DNA from: Rotaria macrura
Lineage: Eukaryota > Rotifera > Eurotatoria > Philodinida > Philodinidae
Direction: 5' to 3'
Assembly: GCA_900239685.1 (NCBI GenBank)
Contig: OENT01000002.1
Location: forward strand, 558,001 to 622,000
DNA length: 64,000 bases
Shown here: piece after piece, positions 32,428-43,449 of the stretch
How positions within the stretch are numbered: the first letter of the stretch is position 1
How the letters are laid out: every line of letters begins with the position of its first letter
The notes under the pieces: generated by a model
Database searches by the model: none
The model's input: the letters and a program-made list of their open reading frames with translations, nothing else
Told to the model about the DNA's origin: nothing
Made by a program: the position numbers and the translations under genes

Positions 32428-32682
32428 ACAAGTCAGATAAACACATGAAAAAAAAAGAAACACGAAACCAAAGCAAGATTTATTAGTTATTTGTACAAAT
32501 TACACATTATATTTTCTTATATTAAAAAAAAAGCGAAAACAACAAATGTTATGAAGGAATTATTATTTTTTCTCTTTTTTGTTCTAAATCTTGTTGCTCA
32601 TCAATTAAATTCGATATCTTCCTTCTTTTCTTTCTGTACAATAAAGAGAATTAAAAAAAGACGAAAACGATACAATTAAGAC

Positions 32683-33456
32683 CTAGTTCTTTTTTTTTGA
32701 TGACGTTGGTACAAACGATATAATCGATGGGAATGTTTGTTGACGTTCTTGTTCAATATTTATATTTGATGTCAAACATATTGAACAAAAACAGGGTAAA
32801 TTAAGTTGAGCTTTTGGACATATCGTTGGTGACTTATCTTGTTCAGGTTTGTTTTGGTAACACGTTGCTAAATGTTGTCTCATATCATCAAGTGTCTTAG
32901 TTAGCATAATAATATAATTTCGTGCCAATAGTAATGTTGCCATTTTGGATAATTTGCGTACAGATGGATTTTTAGCATACGGAATAACTTCACGTAAGCT
33001 ATCGAGAGCTGAATTCAAATCATGCATACGCTTACGTTCACGTGAATTTATTTTTAAACGTAGATCTGTTAAATCATCACCAATGGTACCACTATCATTA
33101 AGTGTAGTTGAAGAATTACGTTGTCGTCGACGACTTATTATTGTTGCTTCTGTTGTTGTTATTGTTGATGATGAGGACGATGACGACGAAGCCTTTTCAG
33201 TATTTGATGGAGTTGGGGATGAATAAGGAAAGAAGTTTGGCATAATTAATCCATTGGATTTAATTGGTGCTTGAATGAATGGAAGAACATGTGGATAAGT
33301 AATTGGTGGAAACAGTGAAGGTATTTCATGATGATTTTCTTTATTATGACGATCATAAATCATGGATGAATTTTCAGCTTTCATTTCATTTTGATTCATA
33401 TGAGGATCATCATCGCAGACATTAAGTTCATGTTCTTCTTCACTACTTGATGCCAT
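32683..33456 (-). CDS. Olig-family basic helix-loop-helix transcription factor
   Basis: Intronless 257-residue nuclear protein predicted to bind E-box DNA as a dimer and act in cell-fate control. The bHLH region spans about residues 131-190. Its basic part is [17 protein letters not shown] and its second helix contains [19 protein letters not shown], the pattern of the Olig/bHLHe22-23 group. LRLKIN with SRERKRM is closest to Olig. The N-terminal part is acidic, then Pro/Tyr-rich, with an eight-Ser run near residues 90-97. The C-terminal tail is Cys/Gln-rich and not conserved to my knowledge. The gene is convergent with POLD1, with stop codons about 255 nt apart. Overlapping complementary-strand frames are shadows. 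Assignment to Olig rather than Beta3-type genes would need a tree. Confidence 0.88.
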   Translation of the reverse strand: MASSSEEEHELNVCDDDPHMNQNEMKAENSSMIYDRHNKENHHEIPSLFPPITYPHVLPFIQAPIKSNGLIMPNFFPYSSPTPSNTEKASSSSSSSSTITTTEATIISRRRQRNSSTTLNDSGTIGDDLTDLRLKINSRERKRMHDLNSALDSLREVIPYAKNPSVRKLSKMATLLLARNYIIMLTKTLDDMRQHLATCYQNKPEQDKSPTICPKAQLNLPCFCSICLTSNINIEQERQQTFPSIISFVPTSSKKKN

Positions 33457-36247
33457 GTTATCAGAGTTAATACATATACAGATATATATTTATATATATC
33501 GTGTTGTTCTTTTACAATTGAATGAACGTATAAAATGTCAGTACGAAACCCGTTCACAATCTGTCAGCATATTTTTCCCGTATTTGTCAATTTTTGTTCA
33601 CTTTCACTCTCTCATAAAACAACCAATCATTCCATGTGTTGAGTTGAATATAAAATAGTCCAATCATATGCACAATATTTGTCAAGGAGAAAGTAAAGGC
33701 ACGTTTTTTTTTTCATCATCAACTTGCTGTGTAACGAAACAAAAATTGTCGTTCATGTTCAATTGACAATTATTAAGCGAAACATGAGAATGTGTATTGA
33801 AATCTCCGATTACAAGCACACATGCTCGAGAATATAGCAGGAAGCGCTTGATCATAAGACTGATGTGACATTTTTTTTCTTTTGTCTATATGTTGATCAT
33901 CGGGTGGTCTTGATTTGATAATTTAACAAAAAAAAACGAGTTATAAGAATGAACTCGACACGAAATGTCTTTCCGAATCGCGTTGCGGATACTAATAAAA
34001 TCCTTTGAAGCTTTTTTTTAGACGTCTCTTGTATTTTTCTCAAAACTCAAGAGAATCACTTATTCATATTTGTTTAACAAAAATAATAACAGTTTTTCTA
34101 ACATCTTTCACACATTTCATTGTAAAGAAAACATTCGAAATATAGAATACCATCAGATTTCTATTTGTTGATACATTAATATTGAAAGTTTATTAGTCAG
34201 ATGTAACCTATGTGTCATTAAATTCTACAGAACTAGATAGGATATAGAATGGAGCATTATGGTAATCGTGAGTGGCAAACGATAAAATACATGAAAAAAC
34301 TAACTGTATGTATTACAATTTTGTTTCGGTGCTCATATTTCATAGATACAAAAATTCAACATGAATCTGTATACAAAAATATACTACTATTGAGAAGTCT
34401 GGAACAGTTAAAAGAAGTTATAACTAGTGATAAAATGTTTGCACGCGATATTAGTCTATTACTTCATTATTAGATGAAATTCTTTGTTTCCTTGAAATCA
34501 CAACACTTTTAAATAATAATCGTTCGACAAGTGAAAATCCATTGTCATCAATCAACATGAAAATATTAAAAGATTCTATGCATCAAGTTTTATTCATTGT
34601 TGTAGATAGATCTCTACAGTGATGGTCTTAATACAAACGTTGAGTTGCCAGAGAATTCTCCCCTATCTTTATACCTAACAAGTACGATTGAATCTATCAA
34701 CTATGACACGTGGTCTACATGATTCTGAAATTTTCGTTTTCATTGCATCAATCATGTTTCATTGTTTTAATTTCTACTTTATCATAGTGTTAATCTGTCG
34801 ATGCAAATCTGAAATTCATCATTAATCAATAGTTATTTACTGAACATTAGAAAAATTTTGTCTTGTTAGTGAATACGGCTGTCGCCAAACTAGACAAGTA
34901 TACTTTGGCTATATGATTTGCACAGATGTGAAGGTCTACCGTAGTCAATCGAATACTCATCAAACATTTGTCTCTTGCTCTCTCTCTCTCTCTCTCTTCG
35001 CTTCCTTGACTATATTGCGCGTGTTATAGCACAGTGGGAAACCATTGACTTTTTATTCATTCTATTCAACACGTTTTTTTTCTTCTTCTAGTTCGACACA
35101 TGCCATAGAAGAACAAATACAAATGATGATTATGATCGTCTCGTTTCGAATAATAATGAAGAGGGAAAAAAAAAGAAACTAAAGCAAGAATTTTATTTGA
35201 TAAACGATTAAAAATGATGATATTACAATAGAATCAGATCAATGTGGAATGTCTATATGTGCATTCATAATTGATCTATTATGAGAAATGTATACATGCA
35301 GGTGTATATTTATTCATCAGTTGTGTTGAGATGAAATCGATTAGTTTGCATAATCAATGAGATTAATGGTATTTAAAAAAGTAGTGCTTATTTGTTTTTT
35401 TTCTGATAAATTGTTAAACTAAAGTTATTTTACATTCGGTATCAATAATATAGATGCATGTTTCTTTGATGTTCGTCGTAGAGAAAATTTCTTAAGCGTT
35501 AAGTATGTTCGACTGAATCTTAGCGAAGTGCTTTCTTCAACACACCCGAATCAGAGATCAAGGACATTTCTTCTGTACGATTTTGTACGATCCTATCGAG
35601 GCTATAGTAGAAATTTTCGATAAAGTTTATAGCTCTTCATCATAATGTTATCTGAAGAAATTTAATTTTGAAGAGTTTCAAAAAGTTTATTTCATTAAGT
35701 AAAATTCTTTATGAAACAGCATTTCAGGAGTCTGACGTTGGTTTTCATTTGAAAGAAGCATATGAAGCTGAAGGATATTACAAAACCTTTGATTTTCTTA
35801 TTCTAGTTTGTTTAAATAAAAACAGGGTTTCAAGTGCCGATGAAATTGTAAAAATATCATGTTTCACAGTTAACAGTACTTTTAGCATAATTAAAGAAAT
35901 ACTAACTTCAATGAAGAAACTTCCAGAACATTGAGACGAATAATTAAACCAACGTAGATAAGGACGAAGAGTTTTTAGTTCATTGAGAATGGTTTTTTTA
36001 AGCTGACAACGATAAACTATTTGAAAATGAAAGACTTGTTCATGGAATCAAATAAAATGAACCATGAAAGAAATGAAATGCTGACTTTAGAATGATTTCG
36101 AACGTTTTTGTTTCAATTTCGATGTATTTTATGAAAATATAATTTTGTTGGATAAAGAGAAGTTGATGAGAAAAGGAAGACGAATGTTTTAAAATACACT
36201 CCATATGTGCAGCAATGACCTATTAAGTACAATGATTGGTAAACAAA

Positions 36248-36672
36248 ATGAAGCGTAATGCACAGATGAACAGACATATCCATGTTTCAGTGGTCTTCAG
36301 GGACAACAGTATTCTTCAATTCACACTTGTTGTTTTTTTTTTTGAAAAACTAAATGACACCTCATTCTAATTTACGTTGTGTTCATCATCAATACGAATT
36401 TCTAACTTGATTTTTTTTGCTTTCTAACGAGCCTATCAAGCAATGAGAATATTGTCATTTCGAGAGAGGCTGTGATTCTAATGAATTAGTTTTTTTTTCT
36501 GTTTTTCTTTTGGATGTGTTCACCTTGCCGCCATGTGATGACATGTGGACACCTTCAATCAAGAATGATGCGCATATCGTCGACGATGAGCATGATTTCA
36601 AGCAGAGATCAAACTTTAAAGAAGTACGTTGTTCATTCCATTGTACTTAATCGAGAGAGTAGACGCATTTGA
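36248..36672. repeat. Diverged direct repeat, copy 1
   Basis: It shares ordered blocks with the copy at 38206-38598: ATGAAGCGTA followed by CAGATGAAC, CTTCAGGGACAA, CACTTGT, then ATGTGG-ACACCTTCAAT and TCAAGCAGAGATCAAAC. Spacing between blocks is similar, so this is one repeat family with indels. No open frame is common to the copies. Confidence 0.65.
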
Positions 36673-38205
36673 CGTGAAGTGTTGAGATGAAAAAAAAAGG
36701 AATAAGAACAAGTTGGGAACGACGAAACAATTCTATATTATCATCATTCTTCTGATATTGGGTCGCATGTATATATATATATTCACTTGAATTGTTGTCC
36801 AAGTGAGCATCAGAAATGAACAACTTTGAATGGAAGTACAAAAACTAATTAAAAAAATGTTCGCTTGATCATGGTAACGAGAATGATAATAAGTAAAGAA
36901 AACTTTTTCTAATTTTCTAACATTTGAAATTTATTTAAAGTTAAAAACAATATTTATCGAATCAAATCGATTTAAATAGATAGATAGTTTCTTTAGTTTG
37001 AATGTATTTCGATCCTATTCAAAGTTTAAGTTTCTCCATAATTTACTTCTTGTTATCTTTAGGATATATACTAACTTGTGAAGACATGAATATCTTCTTG
37101 CGTCTATTGAAGTAGGTATCTGACCGACAGTTTTCAGGATGAGTATTTTATCTGTATATCAGTAGAAATTTTCGAAAACTCACATATTATGTTTTTAAAG
37201 AAAATAATCAAAACGAAATTCAAGTCGAGATTTTCTGATTTTGCTTCTCGATAATACTAATTCCTGCCTCAAATAAAGTACAAGGTCATTGAATACTTTT
37301 ACGTAGTAGTTACTGCTAGGCCCAAATCAATTATTACAATACTAATCGTCATTTTCATTAAAAGGACAGAAATAAAAAATTACTTTTACACAAATAGTAT
37401 TGATGAAAAATTATCACGACCCACACAGAGAGTGAAAGAAAAGAAAAACTGAACGATGAAGATATGAATACATGTCCTGGCAGAGTTAATGGAATGCGTC
37501 TTTATTTAATACTTATCATGGTTCATTCTTATCCTGGATTTTGAATGTGTATAACTTACAGCATTATAGTAAACAGTTATCGATGTCATTAATACTATTA
37601 TTGCTATTTGATTCTAATGAGAATGAATTTCTTCTTTTTTGTTCTAGAAAATATCCAAAACAGTATTTTATCTTGTAAAATCGTGAAACCCATAACAAAA
37701 TTGATTTTATACTTGAAATAGTTTCTAAAACCTTGAAGTCAGATGTGTTGCCAGTTCGAACAAATAACTTTTAATAAGGAAATTATTCTTTTAGTCATTC
37801 ACGTTACGTGTTCCAAATGTGAAATGCTATTTTATTACGTAAAAACTGATTAATACTAAATTATCTACTTGCTTCTTTAGCATATGTGAGTTCCATACAT
37901 TAGTCTGAAAGGCATGGAACCATCCAACATTTTTCATTGTTTAGATTGTATACATTATCATCGAACGAAAGAAATTACACTCAAGGCACCAATTAAGTTG
38001 AAGGTGAGTCGTTACATTTTATACTTATGTTATTCTTTCATCTTGGTATAGATCAGAGTTTTCTATAAACCAAAAACCGTGGATAGATCTTACGAACTTC
38101 AGTAGTTTACAGAAAGCAGAAAAGAATTCAGTTGAATCTCAACTGCATTCTTGCATAGACATAAACATGTTAGCTAATAGAATGTGTTAGCAAGATATAG
38201 AATAG

Positions 38206-38598
38206 ATGAAGCGTAGCGCCCAGATGAACAACATATTCATTGATTGTTATTCTTCAGGGACAATGTCATTTTCCTATTGACACTTTCACTTGTCTCCTAT
38301 ACTGAACAAGATTTAATTTTAATTGAATTTCTTTTCTTCATCAACACCTTTTCGAACTTATTCTTCTTGTTGAATACATACTAAAAATCAATACGTATTG
38401 ATTCAGTTAACAATTTTAGTAAATTAGCTTTATTATTATTTTTTTTGTTAGACGTCATCGGTCTATCGGCATGTGGGCACCTTCAATTGACGATGATGGG
38501 TATATCGGTGAAGACATGAATTCAAGCAGAGATCAAACCTTTCAAAGAAATGTGCTACGCGTTGATTACACCTAATCAATACAATGCATACATTTACA
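38206..38598. repeat. Diverged direct repeat, copy 2
   Basis: Same block order as the copy at 36248-36672, including ATGAAGCGTA, CAGATGAAC, CTTCAGGGACAA, GTGGGCACCTTCAAT and TTCAAGCAGAGATCAAAC. It has the same orientation and lies about 1.96 kb downstream. Confidence 0.65.
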
Positions 38599-39336
38599 TT
38601 CGATATTTCGACACATGCATTAAAAGCTGACATCTCAGGGACACGAAAACAATAAATAAATATTGCTTGTACACTGATCTGCTTTTGTTTTCAATGAACA
38701 AAACAAAAAACAAAAACGGAGTAATTTCGAGAATGAAGCTTAATAATGATTCACTATCCACTTATCATATTCATGATCATCTTTCTATTCATATTTTCAA
38801 TAATCAAATAAATATCATCTCGTTAAAACGTTGTTTTTTTTCTTCTTTTTACTTAATCAATATTCTCACATATGCATGACGTAGGTAATGTAATTAGATA
38901 AGATAGAAAAATGAAATCAAGATATAAAATTTAACAGTTATGAAACAAGACAAAATGCACGCACAAAAAAACTATGTTGTACTTCTTTTATCATTCAAAG
39001 TAGAAAGAAAAACCGATTACAGGCATGCAAGAAAAGTATGCAATTATCATCATTCCTTCCAGAAATACTTTATATATGTAATTAAAAGAAAAGCATTCTT
39101 ATTCTTGAATAATACAGAAGGAAAAAAAAACAACTTGAGAGCAAAATACGCTTGTTCACAACAACCATCTGTTTTTGCATTGAAGTATAAATATAAAAAC
39201 CAATCCAAGAAACAGAAGAAACAAATACAATTATCCACAAAAAAATATTTCATTTCTTTTCGATAAAAACAAGCAACAGTAAAACTAGATTAATATTCTT
39301 TGTCATGACTAAATCATAGAAATATGAAAATCATGT

Positions 39337-40251
39337 TTAACCTAAAGTTGAATACGGTAATCGATTAGTACGACGTAAATAACGTGTGACGAGAAAAGCA
39401 AGTGCACCAAGACCGACTGCAAGAATAATGCCACCCATGAATGAAAGACCATCAAATTTACGACCTAGAAAAATAAAACTTCATGCATTTTGCATCAAAT
39501 CAATGGGTTTAGACCTGGAGCAGTAGTTGTACTTGCGACTGTAGTCGATTCACTTGTTATTAGTGTAGTCGTAGTAACAGTTGTGGTCGATGTTTCTGGT
39601 GTCGATACTGTTGTATTTGTTGTGGTGAATGGCGTTGAACTTGGTGTGGTTGTTGTTGCCGTTGCCGTTGTTGTTGTTATCGTTGTCGTTGTTGTTGTTG
39701 TTGTTGTTGTTAATGTATCATTTGTGGTTGTTGTTATTATTGTTGTTGCTGTTGATATCGTAGCTAGAAGAGTGATAGATAAAAATTTGAATCGATTTGA
39801 TTTTCAAATGAAATTATCCCACAAACAATTAAAAAAAAAAGACCTAAATCAAATCTATCAACCCGAAAAAAATCAGAAATCTGTATAATTTAGAGCTAAT
39901 TTTACTCGATGTTGATGATGACGCTATTGATGTTGTCGTTGTATCATTTGCGACCGGATCAGTAGCCGGTAAATCATTGACATCTGGTATAGCGTCACGG
40001 AGGATTGGTCCAGAGTTACGGATATCTTGAGTATGGGTTGTGACGACTACGGAATACAAGAAGCATAGGGTTAATAATGTATAATGAGAGGAAACAATCA
40101 ATACATAGAAAAGAAACACCATTATTAGAAGCATCACAATATCATATATAGTTAGTTAGGAAATTATTAAAATTACGACAAGAATCAAACGCATCGTTTT
40201 ACCTAAATTAACGATCACAATAAAGCCGATTAATGCATATTGGTTTTTCAT
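39337..40251 (-). CDS. CD164-like sialomucin, single-pass membrane protein
   Basis: Small type I membrane mucin of about 188 residues, similar in plan to CD164 (MGC-24), which sits in endosome/lysosome and plasma membranes. Four minus-strand exons in reading order: 40251-40203, 40046-39906, 39763-39515 and 39464-39337, all in frame with GT-AG introns of 50-156 nt. Exon 1 encodes a hydrophobic signal peptide (MKNQYALIGFIVIVNL). The middle is a Thr/Ser-rich stalk built largely of ACA/ACG-type codons and probably O-glycosylated. The last exon encodes FDGLSFMGGIILAVGLGALA, matching the FDxxSFIGGI transmembrane signature of CD164, followed by basic residues and a C-terminal YSTL, a YxxPhi sorting motif like the YHTL of human CD164. 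A CATTAG sits two bases before the ATG. Only the transmembrane/tail part supports the family call; the stalk is low complexity. Confidence 0.78.
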
Positions 40252-41343
40252 TGCTAATGTATGATTAATAAATACGAATCTAAACTTGAAGTACCTTGAA
40301 GTCAAAACTAAAATAAATAAATAAATAAATAAATAAATAAATATATAAATGCATGAAACAACAGATCGAATACAGGTAACAGTGGAAATATTAAGAATAA
40401 TATCCTTATCGTATAATGTAAGTAGGTCATCGAGAAACAAGAGTGAGCTACAGTGGTAGGTTTTCTACAAGTGACTTTTCCTTGTACGTAAGACAAAAGT
40501 TTCACGAATGATTCAATGGGAAAAATATATTATCAGCATCATGTTGGCACTTGATGATGACAACTTGTATTCATACATTAAAGTGCAAGTCAATGAAAAA
40601 GAACAGAGGAAAAACGTGCGACTTCAGTTACCAGTTGCACTGTAGAAAAAAAAAGAAACGCTCCTACATATTACGCGTGTCACTTTGTAGTATATTAGTC
40701 TGTCGAACGACGAATCTATACTTGGGAGATATACATGGACTTGCAATGGTGAAAGATGGAAGAATAAATATTTCACTAGCTGTTTACATCTCTTGAGGGA
40801 TATATGTATATATCAACCAACATGAAAGCACACAGTTATCAGCATAGAGACTTCATAGAACATAGTATATAGTATTGTGAATGAATGTGTAAATAGTTTT
40901 CATTGGATATTTGTGACATCTAGCGATACACAGTATTTTTCTGTTCATGCAAATACTTCTAAGTAACATAGTCAGCCACTAAATATGTGAAAGACAGAAG
41001 CGAAGGCTAAATGTTAATTTCAAATCATTTTTAATTTTATTTATTTCATGTCTCGAATAAACGGGCAATTTAATGTACAATTTAGATTGCATCTGTACGC
41101 TGCGAGGTGATAACCGCATGCAAACGTAGTGGTATTTTTTTGTATTTTGTTTTCGTCCTTAGTCGTCGTTACACTTGGCCGATTCGCAACAATTATATAA
41201 ACCTCAATTACGTTTCATTCCTTCTATTTCCCCTAACTTATTCACAAAAATAATAAATATTATTCAAGTTTCGTCTTAGCCTTGAAAAACTAAGTACTAA
41301 AAGAATCTTGTCATCGTAAAAAGAAACTGTTATTAGTATAAAA
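40252..41343. other. Divergent intergenic region
   Basis: It separates the minus-strand CD164-like gene from the plus-strand EF-hand gene and so probably holds both promoters. It includes an AAAT tetranucleotide tract at about 40310-40344. No gene or defined regulatory motif was recognised. Confidence 0.55.
40310..40344. repeat. AAAT tetranucleotide microsatellite
   Basis: About eight AAAT units are read directly, just upstream of the CD164-like gene. Confidence 0.9.
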
Positions 41344-42741
41344 ATGACATCACGTAGTTCATCAACATCGCCTACGGGAACTGAACTCACAGCAAGTATT
41401 CGTGGTGGTCAAGGAACGGCATCTGTGACGAATACGGGTGATGTAGCGTCTATAGCTGAGACGTCCACAGTACGAAGTAGTCCATCGGCAAGTAGCCACA
41501 AATTAAGAACAGCTACAACAACTTCATACGATGGAATTAGCCTTCCCACGACGTCCAATACAAGTTTTACAAATGCCACAGTTGCAACAGGTCATACAAA
41601 CACGACACAAACGCAAGCATCCAAAGGTATTCCAATCAATCGCCCACCTGTTCTACAGCCACAACCACCACCAGGCTTTAAACCTGCTCCTACCAATCAA
41701 TTCAAACCAGCAACAGTTGGATTGACACATCCACAATATCGAACAAATCCAACCCAACCTAATTTCAACCAATTCAGTATCATACATATTCTAGAGCATG
41801 AATTTCAGAGTCTCAATATTCGAATGTTTCTATTGTTTTAGACAGTTCAAGTACATTATCGGGTGGTGGGTCTTTCTCAAGTACAGGTAGGTATTTCATT
41901 AACGAAAATTTAGAATTGATGTTGTTATAAACATATTTCATCTAGGTTATACCGATACTAATAGTGGAACAAATCTTCAGCAACAACAACAACATCAAAC
42001 TGGCGGACAATTTCACAAACAACAACAACAACAACAGGAGCAGCGAGGGTGAGATTCTTTCAATTAAACCCAATCCTTACAAGAGGATAATTTTTGTTTA
42101 TCTTAAGATTGCCAGATAAATATTTTGCACCGGAAAACAGTAACCAAGCATTTGGTCCAGAAGAATTCCAAGATGTTGTATTAAATATCGATTATGGAGC
42201 ACTCGAATCATTCGAAGCTGGTATGCAAGCCGTTGGTCAGTTTTCGGGTGGAAAAGGGTTCAGCGGTCATGATGGTTTGGGAGGAAAAGGTGTTGGTGGC
42301 TCAAATATTGGTGGTTTTGGTAATTTTACAGCCGATGGACTTGGTGGATCTGTGGCGGAAGGATTTAGTAGATCACCAATAGGGGGTGTCACCGAGCCGG
42401 TATGGGCTAGTGATACTGCTGGTGCAGCAGTATCAAAAGGTGTTAATGCAACTGGTCCAACATTCGGAGGTTCAAATGGGTCACAATTTGATGTTGCTAA
42501 AGCAGTATTCAATCAAGTAGATACCAATCGAGATGGTTCAATTAGCCGACAAGAGTTCCAACAATGGGTTCAAGGTGGTACTCAAAATTACGGTGGGCCA
42601 TCGTACGCAAATTATCAAACCACAAACACAACAGAAATAAGTCACAGTGGGAATAATATGAATCAAGCTGCATCGGTTCAAGGTGTTCCGCCTGAAATAG
42701 CAGGTATTCTTGAACAAAGTGGACTCTCAAAATTCATCTAA
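41344..42741 (+). CDS. EF-hand protein with Thr/Pro/Gln-rich N-terminus and Gly-rich middle, function unknown
   Basis: Predicted protein of about 404 residues in four exons: 41344-41776, 41842-41886, 41946-42048 and 42108-42741, all in frame. Residues 1-145 are Ser/Thr-rich then Pro-rich. A poly-Gln segment follows (residues about 169-192). A distinct block begins LPDKYFAPENSNQAFGPEEF, followed by a Gly-rich section. One canonical EF-hand loop (DTNRDGSISRQEF) is flanked by helix-like FNQV and QQWV, so calcium binding is likely. No signal peptide or membrane segment is seen. I do not recognise the family. The combination suggests a cytoplasmic structural or matrix-type protein, but that is a guess. 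A lone EF-hand is unusual because EF-hands normally pair, so dimerisation or a degenerate partner is possible. A splice-like TTATTAG lies seven bases before the ATG. Confidence 0.8.
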
Positions 42742-43449
42742 CTATGCTCGAACTCATTAGATCATATAGAAAAAAAAGCTATTCCATTGTATCATGCGTC
42801 TTAGAATTGTTGCATGTGTCGTCGCTTTTTCGTTTATTAACTATTCTTCGCATTATTTACATGCTTTGAATATGATTTTTTTCTCGTCACAATTCATTTC
42901 ATTTTATCATACAATTATTCATAACCTACAGAAAGAAAAACAGAAAATGCAGATCATCAAAACTCGTGCGAAGTGATAGTTATCCTTATTAAAGTTCTAA
43001 TTTTTATTCATCCTAGTCTCAAATAGATAACTTTAATTGTTGATAGACGTTCTTTTTTCCGATTATTTTGTGGCAAGATGACTTATTTGCAAATTTAAAA
43101 CTAATAGCATCAAAATGACTATGAGAAATGCTAGCTATGTATCTTTTCCTATTTTCTAGTTTTTAAGTGATAGATTGTTGGCTAGGAATAGAAATCTTTT
43201 CATTAAACCGCATATTTGCAAAGTTAAAGATCATCGAGCTTTAATAAATTCGGAAATCACATAACATTAGCTATTTGTATCGAGTGATTTGTCGAATTCA
43301 AAAATATATTTGTTTTCATTCATAAAAAAAAGACTACGTATATATCTATATATACGTATATATATATTTCATAATTACATATAAACAAGAAACAAATTTT
43401 AAAAAAATTGAATCGTACATAACTTCCGAACTGTAAAACAAAGTTTTGA
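42742..43449. other. Spacer between convergent EF-hand and LRR genes
   Basis: About 700 bases of AT-rich sequence without a gene. It presumably contains both 3' UTRs. No convincing structure was seen. Confidence 0.6.

Larger units (their letters stand above)
33457..39336. other. Long gene-poor spacer
   Basis: About 5.9 kb without a recognisable gene. Plus-strand frames at 34249-34473 (74 residues) and 35668-35934 (88 residues, with an ordinary amino-acid mix) match no known family. A CT tract lies near 34976-34999. Two diverged direct-repeat copies at about 36248-36672 and 38206-38598 are listed separately. The first few hundred bases are presumably the promoter region of the minus-strand bHLH gene. 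Confidence 0.5.

Noticed and set aside
32945..33226. Plus-strand open frame over the bHLH gene
   Set aside because: It is a shadow of the minus-strand bHLH coding sequence; the Ser-run complement explains its Asp/Glu run.
39490..39888. Plus-strand open frame rich in Val
   Set aside because: It is the complement of the Thr codons in the CD164-like stalk; the minus strand has signal peptide, introns and a transmembrane exon.
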